Source of the DNA: Candidatus Woesearchaeota archaeon
GTDB taxonomy: Archaea > Nanobdellota > Nanobdellia > Woesearchaeales > WJKL01
NCBI GenBank assembly: GCA_019322455.1
Contig: JAHWIT010000089.1
Location: 1 to 9,340, forward strand
DNA length: 9,340 bases
Direction of reading: 5' to 3'
In this document: piece by piece, positions 1-4,976 of the stretch
Numbering within the stretch: position 1 is the stretch's first letter
How the letters are laid out: every line of letters begins with the position of its first letter
Made by a program: the position numbers and the translations under genes
Notes under the pieces: generated by a model
Database searches by the model: none
What the model saw: the letters and a program-made list of their open reading frames with translations, nothing else
Told to the model about the DNA's origin: nothing

Positions 1-606
1 AAAACTGCCTATATCAGCTCCTTTCTTCATAGAAACTTTACTTCTCTTTTTCATCTTTTTTATAAAAAACTTTTCAGACAAAAGATAAAAAGGAAAAATA
101 GCCAAAGTAAACAAAGTTGCTTTCCAGCTAAGTGTTAATGAAACAATAAGTATAGCAATTGACCTGTATCCCTGTATAAAAATAGAATTTATCAGCAAAG
201 AATTAAATGATTGTAAACTTTCTGCATTCTCAACCCTTGACTGCAAATCTCCTATCTTCTTTTTCTGAAAATAACCAACATGAAGATTAAACAGATGATC
301 AAGCCAGTGCTTCTTGATATACATTGACTGCTTAAATCCTAGTTTTCTGTTAACAGCCTCCTGCACAAATCCAAATATCAAATTAAAAAAATACAATAAA
401 AGAAATGCCCCTAAAATCCAATAAAACAACTCAAACTTCTTGTTGATAAGCACATCATCCAGAAAAATCTTCATAACCCACGGAGATATCAATCCAATAT
501 TAATTGATAAGAACACTAAAAAAGTTGAAAAAACATGCAGCTTCCAGCACGGCTTTGCAAAAGATAAAATCAGCAAAGCCTTTTTCCAACCTCTTTTAAA
601 ATTCAT
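1..606 (-). CDS. ABC exporter, N-terminal transmembrane domain (partial, runs off left edge)
   Basis: The reading frame starts at the ATG at 606 and stays open for 202 codons to the window edge, so only the N-terminal part is present. It looks like a type I ABC exporter membrane domain (ABC_membrane family). Hydrophobic segments lie at about residues 24-45, 60-82, 138-158 and 160-177. Between them is a typical cytoplasmic stretch with HVGYFQKKKIGDLQSRVEN (about 109-127), matching the family pattern of an aromatic residue followed by GD-L-SR-D/N. The nucleotide-binding domain would lie beyond the edge, so substrate and direction are not visible. A TATA-like box about 26 bp upstream and the lack of a Shine-Dalgarno suggest a leaderless mRNA. 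The neighbours upstream are two tiny genes on the same strand, separated by a T-rich tract and this gene's own promoter; a link between peptides and exporter is only a guess. Confidence 0.8.
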   Translation of the reverse strand, partial: MNFKRGWKKALLILSFAKPCWKLHVFSTFLVFLSINIGLISPWVMKIFLDDVLINKKFELFYWILGAFLLLYFFNLIFGFVQEAVNRKLGFKQSMYIKKHWLDHLFNLHVGYFQKKKIGDLQSRVENAESLQSFNSLLINSIFIQGYRSIAILIVSLTLSWKATLFTLAIFPFYLLSEKFFIKKMKKRSKVSMKKGADIGSF

Positions 607-625
607 AATTCAAACAAGAATTTTA

Positions 626-638
626 TTATTTAAATATC
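626..638 (-). promoter_or_regulatory. TATA box for ABC exporter gene
   Basis: The minus strand reads GATATTTAAATAATA here, a good archaeal TATA element, with its centre about 26 bp before the ATG at 606. This spacing puts the transcription start at or next to the start codon, consistent with a leaderless transcript. No Shine-Dalgarno is seen in between. Confidence 0.5.
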
Positions 639-672
639 TTTTGGAACCAAGCTGCTTAAGAAAAAATCTACA

Positions 673-691
673 AAATCAAAATATTTGATTT
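673..691. repeat. Perfect 8-bp inverted repeat (AAATCAAA-ATA-TTTGATTT)
   Basis: The arms at 673-680 and 684-691 are exact reverse complements around a 3-nt centre. The repeat lies after the small-protein gene at 720 and about 40 bp upstream of the exporter TATA box. It could be a weak hairpin in the end of the upstream transcript or a binding site for a regulator of the exporter. The AT-only composition makes chance occurrence possible. Confidence 0.4.
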
Positions 692-716
692 AAAAAAATA
701 AAAAAAAGAAAAAGAG
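692..716 (-). terminator. T-rich terminator after small-protein unit
   Basis: Right after the TAA at 720-722, the minus strand becomes a run of T broken by single C and A residues. Archaeal RNA polymerase stops at such T tracts without needing a strong hairpin. The exporter gene that follows has its own TATA box, in keeping with a transcription boundary here. Confidence 0.5.
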
Positions 717-719
717 TGT

Positions 720-899
720 TTATGCTGGCACTGCCGCCGCATCTTTAAAATTTCCCATCCTTGCATTAGTAATTCTTTCAGCAAGGGCTCTTGCTTTATC
801 CTCAGTCATTGCACCAGTACCATCAGCTTTTTTTCCCATATATATAAATTTATATATTCCACTAGGAAGCTGCATATTCGCTCTTACATACCATCCCAT
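720..899 (-). CDS. Small unknown protein, 59 aa
   Basis: This is a 59-residue protein that I do not recognise. The start is the ATG at 899: a full Shine-Dalgarno (GAGGAGGT, 908-915) lies 8 nt upstream, inside the last codons of the preceding gene, whose stop is only 1 nt away. A longer frame from 929 would run through that ribosome-binding site and is unlikely. The N-terminal half (MGWYVRANMQLPSGIYKF) is aromatic and strand-like. The second half (about residues 32-50, MTEDKARALAERITNARMG) is a probable amphipathic helix, followed by an Ala-rich end. It has no cysteine, no signal peptide and no double-glycine leader. Alanine content and strong translation signals set it apart from the Lys-rich neighbours. 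It is probably translated together with the 37-aa finger protein, and the two may act together. Confidence 0.7.
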   Translation of the reverse strand: MGWYVRANMQLPSGIYKFIYMGKKADGTGAMTEDKARALAERITNARMGNFKDAAAVPA

Positions 900-900
900 T

Positions 901-1014
901 TTAACCAACCTCCTCGTGTGCAGCTGCATGATTTATTGCCCAATCTCCTGCTGCATCTTCATCTGCTACAAACGCAGTTGCTCCGCATGCATCACATTTA
1001 CATTCTACAGTCAT
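901..1014 (-). CDS. Tiny CxCxxC...HxxxH zinc-finger-like protein, 37 aa
   Basis: The 37-codon frame begins at the ATG at 1014, 8 nt downstream of GAGGTG (1023-1028), an excellent match to the archaeal 16S tail. It encodes C5, C7 and C10 (ECKCDACG) and then H29 and H33 in NHAAAH, enough ligands for one zinc site of a C2H2/C3H type. The middle is acidic and Ala-rich (ADEDAAGDW). It ends 1 nt before the next gene, and its last codons supply that gene's ribosome-binding site, so the two form a coupled pair. Tiny single-finger proteins are common in archaea and some bind nucleic acid or other proteins, but no specific function can be assigned. It is too short for many gene finders. Confidence 0.65.
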   Translation of the reverse strand: MTVECKCDACGATAFVADEDAAGDWAINHAAAHEEVG

Positions 1015-1046
1015 TTTACTTACACCTCATATTTTTTTATTTTTTA

Positions 1047-1071
1047 AAAAAGAAGCAGAAAGCCTCTTTTT
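1047..1071 (-). promoter_or_regulatory. 5'-UTR hairpin of small-protein unit
   Basis: On the minus-strand RNA, AAAAAGAGGC and GCUUCUUUUU pair over 10 bp with one G-U pair around a 5-nt loop. From the TATA box at 1094-1103 the transcript should start near 1070, so this hairpin would sit at the very 5' end. The A/U-rich stretch 1029-1046 separates it from the ribosome-binding site. It could stabilise the mRNA; no regulatory ligand is suggested by the sequence. Confidence 0.35.
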
Positions 1072-1093
1072 CAGTATACAGATAACACAACTG

Positions 1094-1103
1094 ATATATA
1101 AAT
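1094..1103 (-). promoter_or_regulatory. TATA box for small-protein unit
   Basis: The minus strand carries CATTTATATATC, close to the archaeal consensus, preceded by an A-rich stretch as expected for a BRE. The predicted start about 25 bp downstream leaves a leader of roughly 55 nt before the ATG at 1014. This contrasts with the leaderless genes elsewhere in the window. Confidence 0.5.
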
Positions 1104-1180
1104 GTTTTTATTTCAAAAGAGTTTTTAGACGGTATATATATATCAATTATAACAAATAATTAACAATTCAACAAAAAGCA

Positions 1181-1188
1181 TTATATCT
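1181..1188 (+). promoter_or_regulatory. TATA box for zinc-ribbon/nuclease gene
   Basis: TTATATCT preceded by AAAAAGCA (BRE-like) is centred about 28 bp before the ATG at 1213. There is no Shine-Dalgarno before that ATG. The spacing supports a leaderless transcript and so supports 1213 rather than the internal ATG at 1342. The more upstream TATATATATA at 1132-1142 could be an alternative element for either strand. Confidence 0.4.
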
Positions 1189-1212
1189 TTCTCATAGATA
1201 ACCCATAACATA

Positions 1213-2247
1213 ATGTTGTTAGGGACACCCATAAGCCAATTCCACAACCACAGCCCCTCTAACCTAAGAATTCAACAATCAGCTGTCCCAAATTCGTCAC
1301 CTAATAAAAACATTAATAAACCTAAAAAACAACCAATCAATATGAAAAAGCCAAAAAAGGAATCCCAAAAATGTCTGTTCTGCACTAACAACTTATCAAT
1401 AAAAAAAGGCATAAGAAAAAACAAAAACAGAACAATCCAAAAATATCAGTGTAAAGCCTGCAAAAAATACTTCACACTACAAAATAATAATCAAATCTCA
1501 AAAACTTACAATCTAAGCAAAATACTAAACACAATATCAAATTACAATCTAGGAACTTCATTAAGAGACAACCAGAACAAGATCCCAAAGTCAACAATCC
1601 ACAACTGGATAAAAGAATTAAAAACAGACTTACCATTCAACAGACTAAGAACAAGAATAGAAAACATTCCAAAACATAATATAATAATTAAAAAGAGATT
1701 CATACATCATAACCAACCTTTCTTATATCAATATCACAATATAAAGCTGAACTTTGCAGGAAAATACAAAGGATTAACCAAATATCTAAAACACCTCTAC
1801 CTTCCAAAAAACATATTCAATAAATCAGAAAGAATCTCAAAATTATCAAAAATATATCTAAACAAAAAATTATCAGAAAAACAAAACTATGCTGTAAAAT
1901 TAGCAAAACTAGCATTAAGCATAACAAAAGACAATAAAAAAAGACATAATATAATAGAAAACTTTATGCTGATAAATGACACAGCAACAATAGCAGTTGA
2001 AATACCAATCTACTTATATCCAAATGAAACAAATATAAACAAGGCATTAACAGGCCATATTGACATTCTGCAGATAAGATACAATGACATATACATCTTA
2101 GACTACAAGCCAGAGCCAATAAACAAAAGCCAAGCAATAAATCAATTATTAACATACAAAGAAGCACTAAGCAGAAGAACAAAAATAAAAAAACAAAATA
2201 TTAAGCTAGCTTTCTTCAACAATAAAGCATATTATGAATTCAGTTAA
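1213..2247 (+). CDS. Zinc ribbon-HTH protein with C-terminal RecB/Cas4-like PD-(D/E)XK nuclease domain
   Basis: A 344-residue protein with three visible parts. Residues 54-83 form a zinc ribbon (C54xxC57 ... C80xxC83, with KYQCKACKKYF), as at the N-terminus of IS1/IS1595-type transposases. Residues about 101-135 resemble their helix-turn-helix, ending in PKSTIHNWI. The C-terminal part has the ordered motifs of the RecB/Cas4 branch of PD-(D/E)XK nucleases: E263 in AVEIP, GHID with D284, D297-Y-K299, then Q311-LLT-Y315. So a sequence-recognising transposase-like head appears joined to a metal-dependent DNA nuclease rather than a DDE domain. The middle (about 155-255) has a striking HHNQPFLYQYH segment (165-175) that I cannot assign. 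Residues 1-50 are low complexity; the true start could be Met44 (1342). The coding strand is A/C-rich and very poor in G, unlike all neighbours. It converges on the HEPN gene with 16 bp between stops. No terminal inverted repeats were found. Function is inferred only. Confidence 0.75.
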   Translation: MLLGTPISQFHNHSPSNLRIQQSAVPNSSPNKNINKPKKQPINMKKPKKESQKCLFCTNNLSIKKGIRKNKNRTIQKYQCKACKKYFTLQNNNQISKTYNLSKILNTISNYNLGTSLRDNQNKIPKSTIHNWIKELKTDLPFNRLRTRIENIPKHNIIIKKRFIHHNQPFLYQYHNIKLNFAGKYKGLTKYLKHLYLPKNIFNKSERISKLSKIYLNKKLSEKQNYAVKLAKLALSITKDNKKRHNIIENFMLINDTATIAVEIPIYLYPNETNINKALTGHIDILQIRYNDIYILDYKPEPINKSQAINQLLTYKEALSRRTKIKKQNIKLAFFNNKAYYEFS

Positions 2248-2263
2248 AAAAAATTTAGAAATC

Positions 2264-2737
2264 TTATTTAAGCAGATCAATTGCCTTATCTCTGTATTCT
2301 TTCACTTTCTCATTGTTTAGCTTGTCTATGAAGTCTTTTATTTCAGATATAAAATCCTCTGCTGATTCAATTGCCTGCAGGGTTTCAGATTCACTTACTT
2401 TAAAATCAATATAATATTGTTTGTCTATCCTTTCTGTTTTTGCTTTTGTTATTAATGTGTTGTCAAGGCCAAACACTTTCTTAAGCATAATTATTGCTGC
2501 TGCATGGTTCTCGCATTTTATTCCAATCCTGAAAAGAAGAGACAATAAACAATGATACATTGAGTAATAAGCCATTGCAACTGAGTCCTCCAAATTCCCG
2601 ATATCAAGCAGAGCTTTGGCAGAAGAAAGCGATTTTGCTGATTTTTCAAGATATGCTTTTGACACATCCAAGCTGGGCTCTGTTTCTTTTATCCTGCCCT
2701 CTTTGAAGAGCTTATTCAAAAAACTGGGCTTTTTCAT
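2264..2737 (-). CDS. HEPN-domain protein (putative toxin of MNT-HEPN pair), 157 aa
   Basis: An all-helical protein resembling the HEPN family (Pfam PF05168 type). Key segments are AYLEKSAKSLSSAKALL (28-44), MAYYSMYHCLLSLLF (55-69), ENHAAAIIMLKK (76-87), ERIDKQYYIDF (102-112) and a final helix about 117-140. The start at ATG 2737 is preferred because GAGG lies 6 nt upstream; the TTG at 2749 has no such support. It overlaps the end of the nucleotidyltransferase gene by 26 nt, the classic arrangement of MNT-HEPN modules, where HEPN is a ribonuclease toxin and MNT neutralises it by AMPylation. The RX4-6H catalytic motif of active HEPN RNases is not evident: R103 is followed by QYY rather than His. 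It may therefore be a non-catalytic or divergent member. The family call is firm; the toxin role is inferred. Confidence 0.75.
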   Translation of the reverse strand: MKKPSFLNKLFKEGRIKETEPSLDVSKAYLEKSAKSLSSAKALLDIGNLEDSVAMAYYSMYHCLLSLLFRIGIKCENHAAAIIMLKKVFGLDNTLITKAKTERIDKQYYIDFKVSESETLQAIESAEDFISEIKDFIDKLNNEKVKEYRDKAIDLLK

Positions 2738-3260
2738 AATATTCCTCAATTCCTTTTATTATCAGATGGTCCTTTTCTATCTCTTTTATTAAAATGCTTT
2801 GTTTATCATAGGCGCCTATTTTGACGCTTAATTTACTGTCAATCTTTGAGAGCTCTTCCTTTATCTTCCTGTCAGTTGTTTCTACATAAAGGTCTATATC
2901 GCTTCCCTTTGCTGCCTTTCCTTTTGCATAAGAGCCAAATATAACTGCGAGCTTTATATCCTTTCTTTTTTTTATGCTTTCGATTATATTCCGTAATCTT
3001 GGATACTTTTTAACTGCTGCAATAATCTTTTGTGCTTCAACAGAATACACATACTGCTTGGCTTCAATAGTATTTTTTATTGAGAATACCTTATTTCTTC
3101 CTTCTAATTTATAGTCCACCACATTTTCATCGTAAAGCTCTTTTATTTTTCTTGATATGCTCATCTGGTTTGTATTCAGCAATTTTGCAAGACCCCTTAT
3201 ATGATTCTCTGACTTAAGAAGGGATTCTATAATTTTTGCTTTGTAACTATTTTGTGACAT
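2712..3260 (-). CDS. Winged-helix/minimal nucleotidyltransferase protein (putative antitoxin and autorepressor), 182 aa
   Basis: The N-terminal part (about residues 5-62) is a winged helix-turn-helix: GLAKLLNTNQMSISRKIKEL (23-42) followed by a wing (VVDYKLEGRNKVFSI). The C-terminal half is a minimal nucleotidyltransferase: IFGSYAKGKAAKGSDIDLYV contains G109-S110 and the metal ligands D121 and D123. The third acidic residue usual in the family is not obvious (KLSVKIGAYDK, 143-153). Such proteins AMPylate or otherwise neutralise partner HEPN toxins, and the next gene, overlapping by 26 nt, is a HEPN protein. The start at 3260 is chosen because a TATA box lies 27 bp upstream and the wHTH begins right after it; the frame is open to 3380, but that stretch covers the promoter. 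TGTAAC half-sites around the start suggest autoregulation. Family call firm; antitoxin role inferred from the pairing. Confidence 0.8.
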   Translation of the reverse strand: MSQNSYKAKIIESLLKSENHIRGLAKLLNTNQMSISRKIKELYDENVVDYKLEGRNKVFSIKNTIEAKQYVYSVEAQKIIAAVKKYPRLRNIIESIKKRKDIKLAVIFGSYAKGKAAKGSDIDLYVETTDRKIKEELSKIDSKLSVKIGAYDKQSILIKEIEKDHLIIKGIEEYYEKAQFFE

Positions 3261-3279
3261 ATGTAACAATATAGTTACA
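3242..3279. promoter_or_regulatory. Candidate operator: three TGTAAC half-sites
   Basis: TGTAAC occurs at 3242-3247 and 3262-3267 on the plus strand and at 3274-3279 inverted (GTTACA). The last two form TGTAAC-N6-GTTACA, an 18-bp dyad lying exactly between the TATA box and the start codon at 3260. The outer pair extends to a perfect 9-bp inverted repeat (TGTAACTAT / ATAGTTACA). The likely binder is the winged-helix domain of the gene it controls; this is inference. Confidence 0.55.
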
Positions 3280-3280
3280 C

Positions 3281-3292
3281 TTATATTTAAAT
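3281..3292 (-). promoter_or_regulatory. TATA box for MNT-HEPN pair
   Basis: The minus strand reads ATTTAAATATAA, centred about 27 bp from the ATG at 3258-3260, with no Shine-Dalgarno between. This supports a leaderless mRNA beginning at that ATG and argues against the longer open frame. Confidence 0.55.
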
Positions 3293-3332
3293 TTTTCGTT
3301 TTTTTTAAATTTCCTAAGTCAGTATTTTTTAA

Positions 3333-3377
3333 TAAAATTATGGTTTTCATAATACCAAAGTTATCATTTTTGATAAC
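3333..3377 (-). terminator. Tandem hairpins downstream of L14e, probable operon end
   Basis: Two inverted repeats follow the last ribosomal gene on the minus strand: GTTATCA-AAAA-TGATAAC (3360-3377) and then ATTATG-AAAAC-CATAAT (3337-3353), the latter running directly into TTTTATT. The arms are perfect. They fit a transcription end between L14e and the MNT promoter, although the T run is short. A 10-bp palindrome AACCATGGTT abuts them at 3375-3384. Confidence 0.4.
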
Positions 3378-3399
3378 CATGGTTCAACAGAACTAGTAT

Positions 3400-3777
3400 C
3401 TAAGCCTTTTCTATCTTCTCAGCTAATTTCTCTTCTTTTTGTTCTGACTTTTTAGCAGCTTTCTTTACTGGTTTCTCTTCAACCTTTTTCTCTTTCTTTT
3501 TCCTAATCCTTTTAGGCCTTTCTTTCTTCTCTTTTGGCTTAGTGCTCCAAACATCTAATTTTAATTTCTTAAACTCAGCCACAACAACATCATGAGCTGC
3601 TCCCTTTCTAATCTTAATAACCTTATCTAAAGGCTCTAAATGTTTGATATTGCATTTCTTTCTTCTTACATCTCCATCTATTAAAACAAAATTATTATCT
3701 ACAATATCAACTACAACACATTTTCTTCTCGAATCTCTTCCAGCTGTTTTAACACAAATTCTTCCTACTTCTATCAT
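3400..3777 (-). CDS. rpl14e: Large ribosomal subunit protein L14e
   Basis: Residues 1-75 match archaeal/eukaryotic L14e: MIEVGRICVKTAGRDSRRKC followed by VVVDIVDNNFVLIDG and the CNIKHLEPL segment, an SH3-like KOW fold that binds 23S rRNA. The start at ATG 3777 is preferred over the TTG at 3807 because the conserved domain begins exactly here and GAGG lies 9 nt upstream. Beyond residue 75 there is an extra tail of about 50 residues made almost only of Lys, Glu, Ala and Pro, making the protein 125 aa where archaeal L14e is usually under 100. It is the last ribosomal gene of the operon here; cbf5, often next in other archaea, is absent and replaced by the MNT-HEPN pair. Confidence 0.9.
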   Translation of the reverse strand: MIEVGRICVKTAGRDSRRKCVVVDIVDNNFVLIDGDVRRKKCNIKHLEPLDKVIKIRKGAAHDVVVAEFKKLKLDVWSTKPKEKKERPKRIRKKKEKKVEEKPVKKAAKKSEQKEEKLAEKIEKA

Positions 3778-3854
3778 TTGAATAATCCTCTGATATTTTG
3801 AATCCAAATCTTTAAAAAATTCAGTATTGGTTCAATTAAATTAACTATCTTCAT
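3774..3854 (-). CDS. Possible small ORF (26 aa) between L34e and L14e
   Basis: An ATG at 3854, 1 nt after the L34e stop, opens a 26-codon frame whose TGA overlaps the L14e ATG (ATGA). It would encode MKIVNLIEPILNFLKIWIQN plus six more residues, a hydrophobic, probably amphipathic helix. It fills the only large gap in this part of the operon and matches the packing style of the real genes. There is no clear Shine-Dalgarno, and such a short frame could arise by chance. The gap is where cmk commonly lies in archaeal operons, so a cmk remnant is also possible, though no kinase motif is seen. Confidence 0.3.
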   Translation of the reverse strand: MKIVNLIEPILNFLKIWIQNIRGLFK

Positions 3855-3855
3855 T

Positions 3856-4170
3856 TTACTCTCTAACCTCTTCAATTATCTTTCTTCTTGTGCATTTTGA
3901 ACAATAATAACCACTATAAGCTCTTGTAGGTCTTTTCTTGCTCTTTGCCAACTTCTTCATTTTATATGGCCTTTCTCGCAATGTTCCTGATAATTTTGCG
4001 CCGCAACAAGCACATTTTCCTACTTTAGGTTTTTTCTTTCTATACTGAACAACAGTTCTTCCACCAGGTACTTTAACATAAACTAATCTATAAGATTTCC
4101 TGCTCTTATATCTGCCATATCTTCCTTCTCTTTCAATCTTTCTCTTTGTTTTTGATTTTTTTCCTACCAT
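3856..4170 (-). CDS. rpl34e: Large ribosomal subunit protein L34e
   Basis: A 104-residue basic protein with the L34e pattern: YVKVPGGRTVVQYRKKKP (31-48), a zinc site from C53/C56 (CACC) and C90xxC93 (YYCSKC), and the conserved segment GAKLSGTLRERP (57-68). It belongs to the archaeal/eukaryotic 60S/50S-specific set. The N-terminus has about 15-20 more Lys/Arg-rich residues than the usual archaeal protein (MVGKKSKTKRKIEREGRYGR); no strong Shine-Dalgarno decides the start. It lies 14 bp after DUF106 and before L14e, the standard archaeal order apart from the missing cmk. Confidence 0.92.
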   Translation of the reverse strand: MVGKKSKTKRKIEREGRYGRYKSRKSYRLVYVKVPGGRTVVQYRKKKPKVGKCACCGAKLSGTLRERPYKMKKLAKSKKRPTRAYSGYYCSKCTRRKIIEEVRE

Positions 4171-4184
4171 TTTAATAAATTATT

Positions 4185-4931
4185 CTAGTGCAGTTTCAAT
4201 ATCTTTCTTAATGTTATGCTAAATATTAATGAAAATATAATATATGTTCCTAACCAGCCAATCTTCCATCCAAATATACTTAAAGGAACTGTTTTTTCAT
4301 TGTTTATCTTTATTTCCCTTACCTTATCATCCTTTATTGCTTTTACTGGTTTTCTATAAGCTTGTTCATCAGTTATTAATAATTCTTTTGTATATGCCCT
4401 GTCATCAACTTGATATTCCAGTATATAATCCCCTCCCTCTCCTTTTAATTTCCATGCTGCCTTGCCTTCCTTTATCTCTTGCTTGGCATCTGATAAAAAT
4501 TCAATCTCAGGACTTACAATTAAATTAACATCTCCGCTAACCCCCTCATTTAACACCAAAGTTGTCATAAATTCCTCTCCAGGCATAATTGGCTCAAAAG
4601 CAAGATTAGCATGCATCCATCCAAATATAATTATTATTGGAATAAATGTTATTAAAGTTGGTTTCATACTATGCATCATATATTTCATATTTGTTTCCAT
4701 TGCCCTTTTTTGAATAGCCATTACCTTTTTAGGATCACTCTTAAACTCCTTCATCTGTTTTTGAAATCCTTTAATCTCTTCTTTAAGTGATTTCATCAAA
4801 TGCTGGTCAGTCATCCATTTATACACAAAAGTTATAAGCAGAGCTATTACAAAAGCAAGAATAAACACAGCCCAAAAAGCAGGCAATCCTAGCAAAGGTC
4901 CAAATATTGGGTTTATTATTGATTCAAACAT
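4185..4931 (-). CDS. DUF106 / EMC3-TMCO1-like membrane insertase (YidC/Oxa1 superfamily)
   Basis: A 248-residue membrane protein of the DUF106 family, the archaeal relatives of EMC3, TMCO1 and YidC that help insert membrane proteins. TM1 is about 17-38. It is followed by a long cytoplasmic coiled-coil region rich in Lys and Met (45-90, with SLKEEIKGFQKQMKEFK), which in this family contacts the ribosome. TM2 is about 90-107 (PTLITFIPIIIIFGWM) and TM3 about 225-244. The segment between TM2 and TM3 (about 110-220) is an extracytoplasmic beta-rich domain. The start ATG at 4931 has GGAG 7 nt upstream, embedded in the end of a short frame that repeats the SecY tail. Unlike the other operon genes it has a TATA box of its own upstream (5032-5039). 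Its place next to secY is conserved in archaea and fits a joint role at the translocon. Confidence 0.88.
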   Translation of the reverse strand: MFESIINPIFGPLLGLPAFWAVFILAFVIALLITFVYKWMTDQHLMKSLKEEIKGFQKQMKEFKSDPKKVMAIQKRAMETNMKYMMHSMKPTLITFIPIIIIFGWMHANLAFEPIMPGEEFMTTLVLNEGVSGDVNLIVSPEIEFLSDAKQEIKEGKAAWKLKGEGGDYILEYQVDDRAYTKELLITDEQAYRKPVKAIKDDKVREIKINNEKTVPLSIFGWKIGWLGTYIIFSLIFSITLRKILKLH

Positions 4932-4935
4932 TTTT

Positions 4936-4976
4936 TTACTCCATAAACTTTCTCATCATAGGATGTCTATCCTTCA
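4936..4976. repeat. Partial duplicate of the secY 3' end
   Basis: Bases 4936-4976 align without gaps to 5052-5092, the last codons of secY, with 34 of 41 positions identical and a shift of 116 bp. The match spans the stop codon and the GGAG that serves as ribosome-binding site for the next gene. Confidence 0.75.

Noticed and set aside
440..688. Plus-strand 82-codon frame
   Set aside because: It is antisense to the start of the ABC exporter gene and its promoter and shows no domain-like sequence.
1213..2247. A cas4 gene belonging to a CRISPR locus
   Set aside because: The nuclease motifs resemble Cas4, but the four cysteines form an N-terminal zinc ribbon rather than the Cas4 iron-sulfur cluster arrangement, and no repeats or other cas genes are present.
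1120..2300. A complete insertion sequence around the zinc-ribbon/nuclease gene
   Set aside because: No terminal inverted repeats or target duplications were found by eye; only 16 bp separate its stop from the HEPN stop, leaving no room for an end outside that gene.
3261..3380. N-terminal extension of the MNT protein (start at 3380)
   Set aside because: The stretch covers the TATA box and the TGTAAC half-sites, has no ribosome-binding site, and encodes no conserved sequence; the ATG at 3260 fits a leaderless start.
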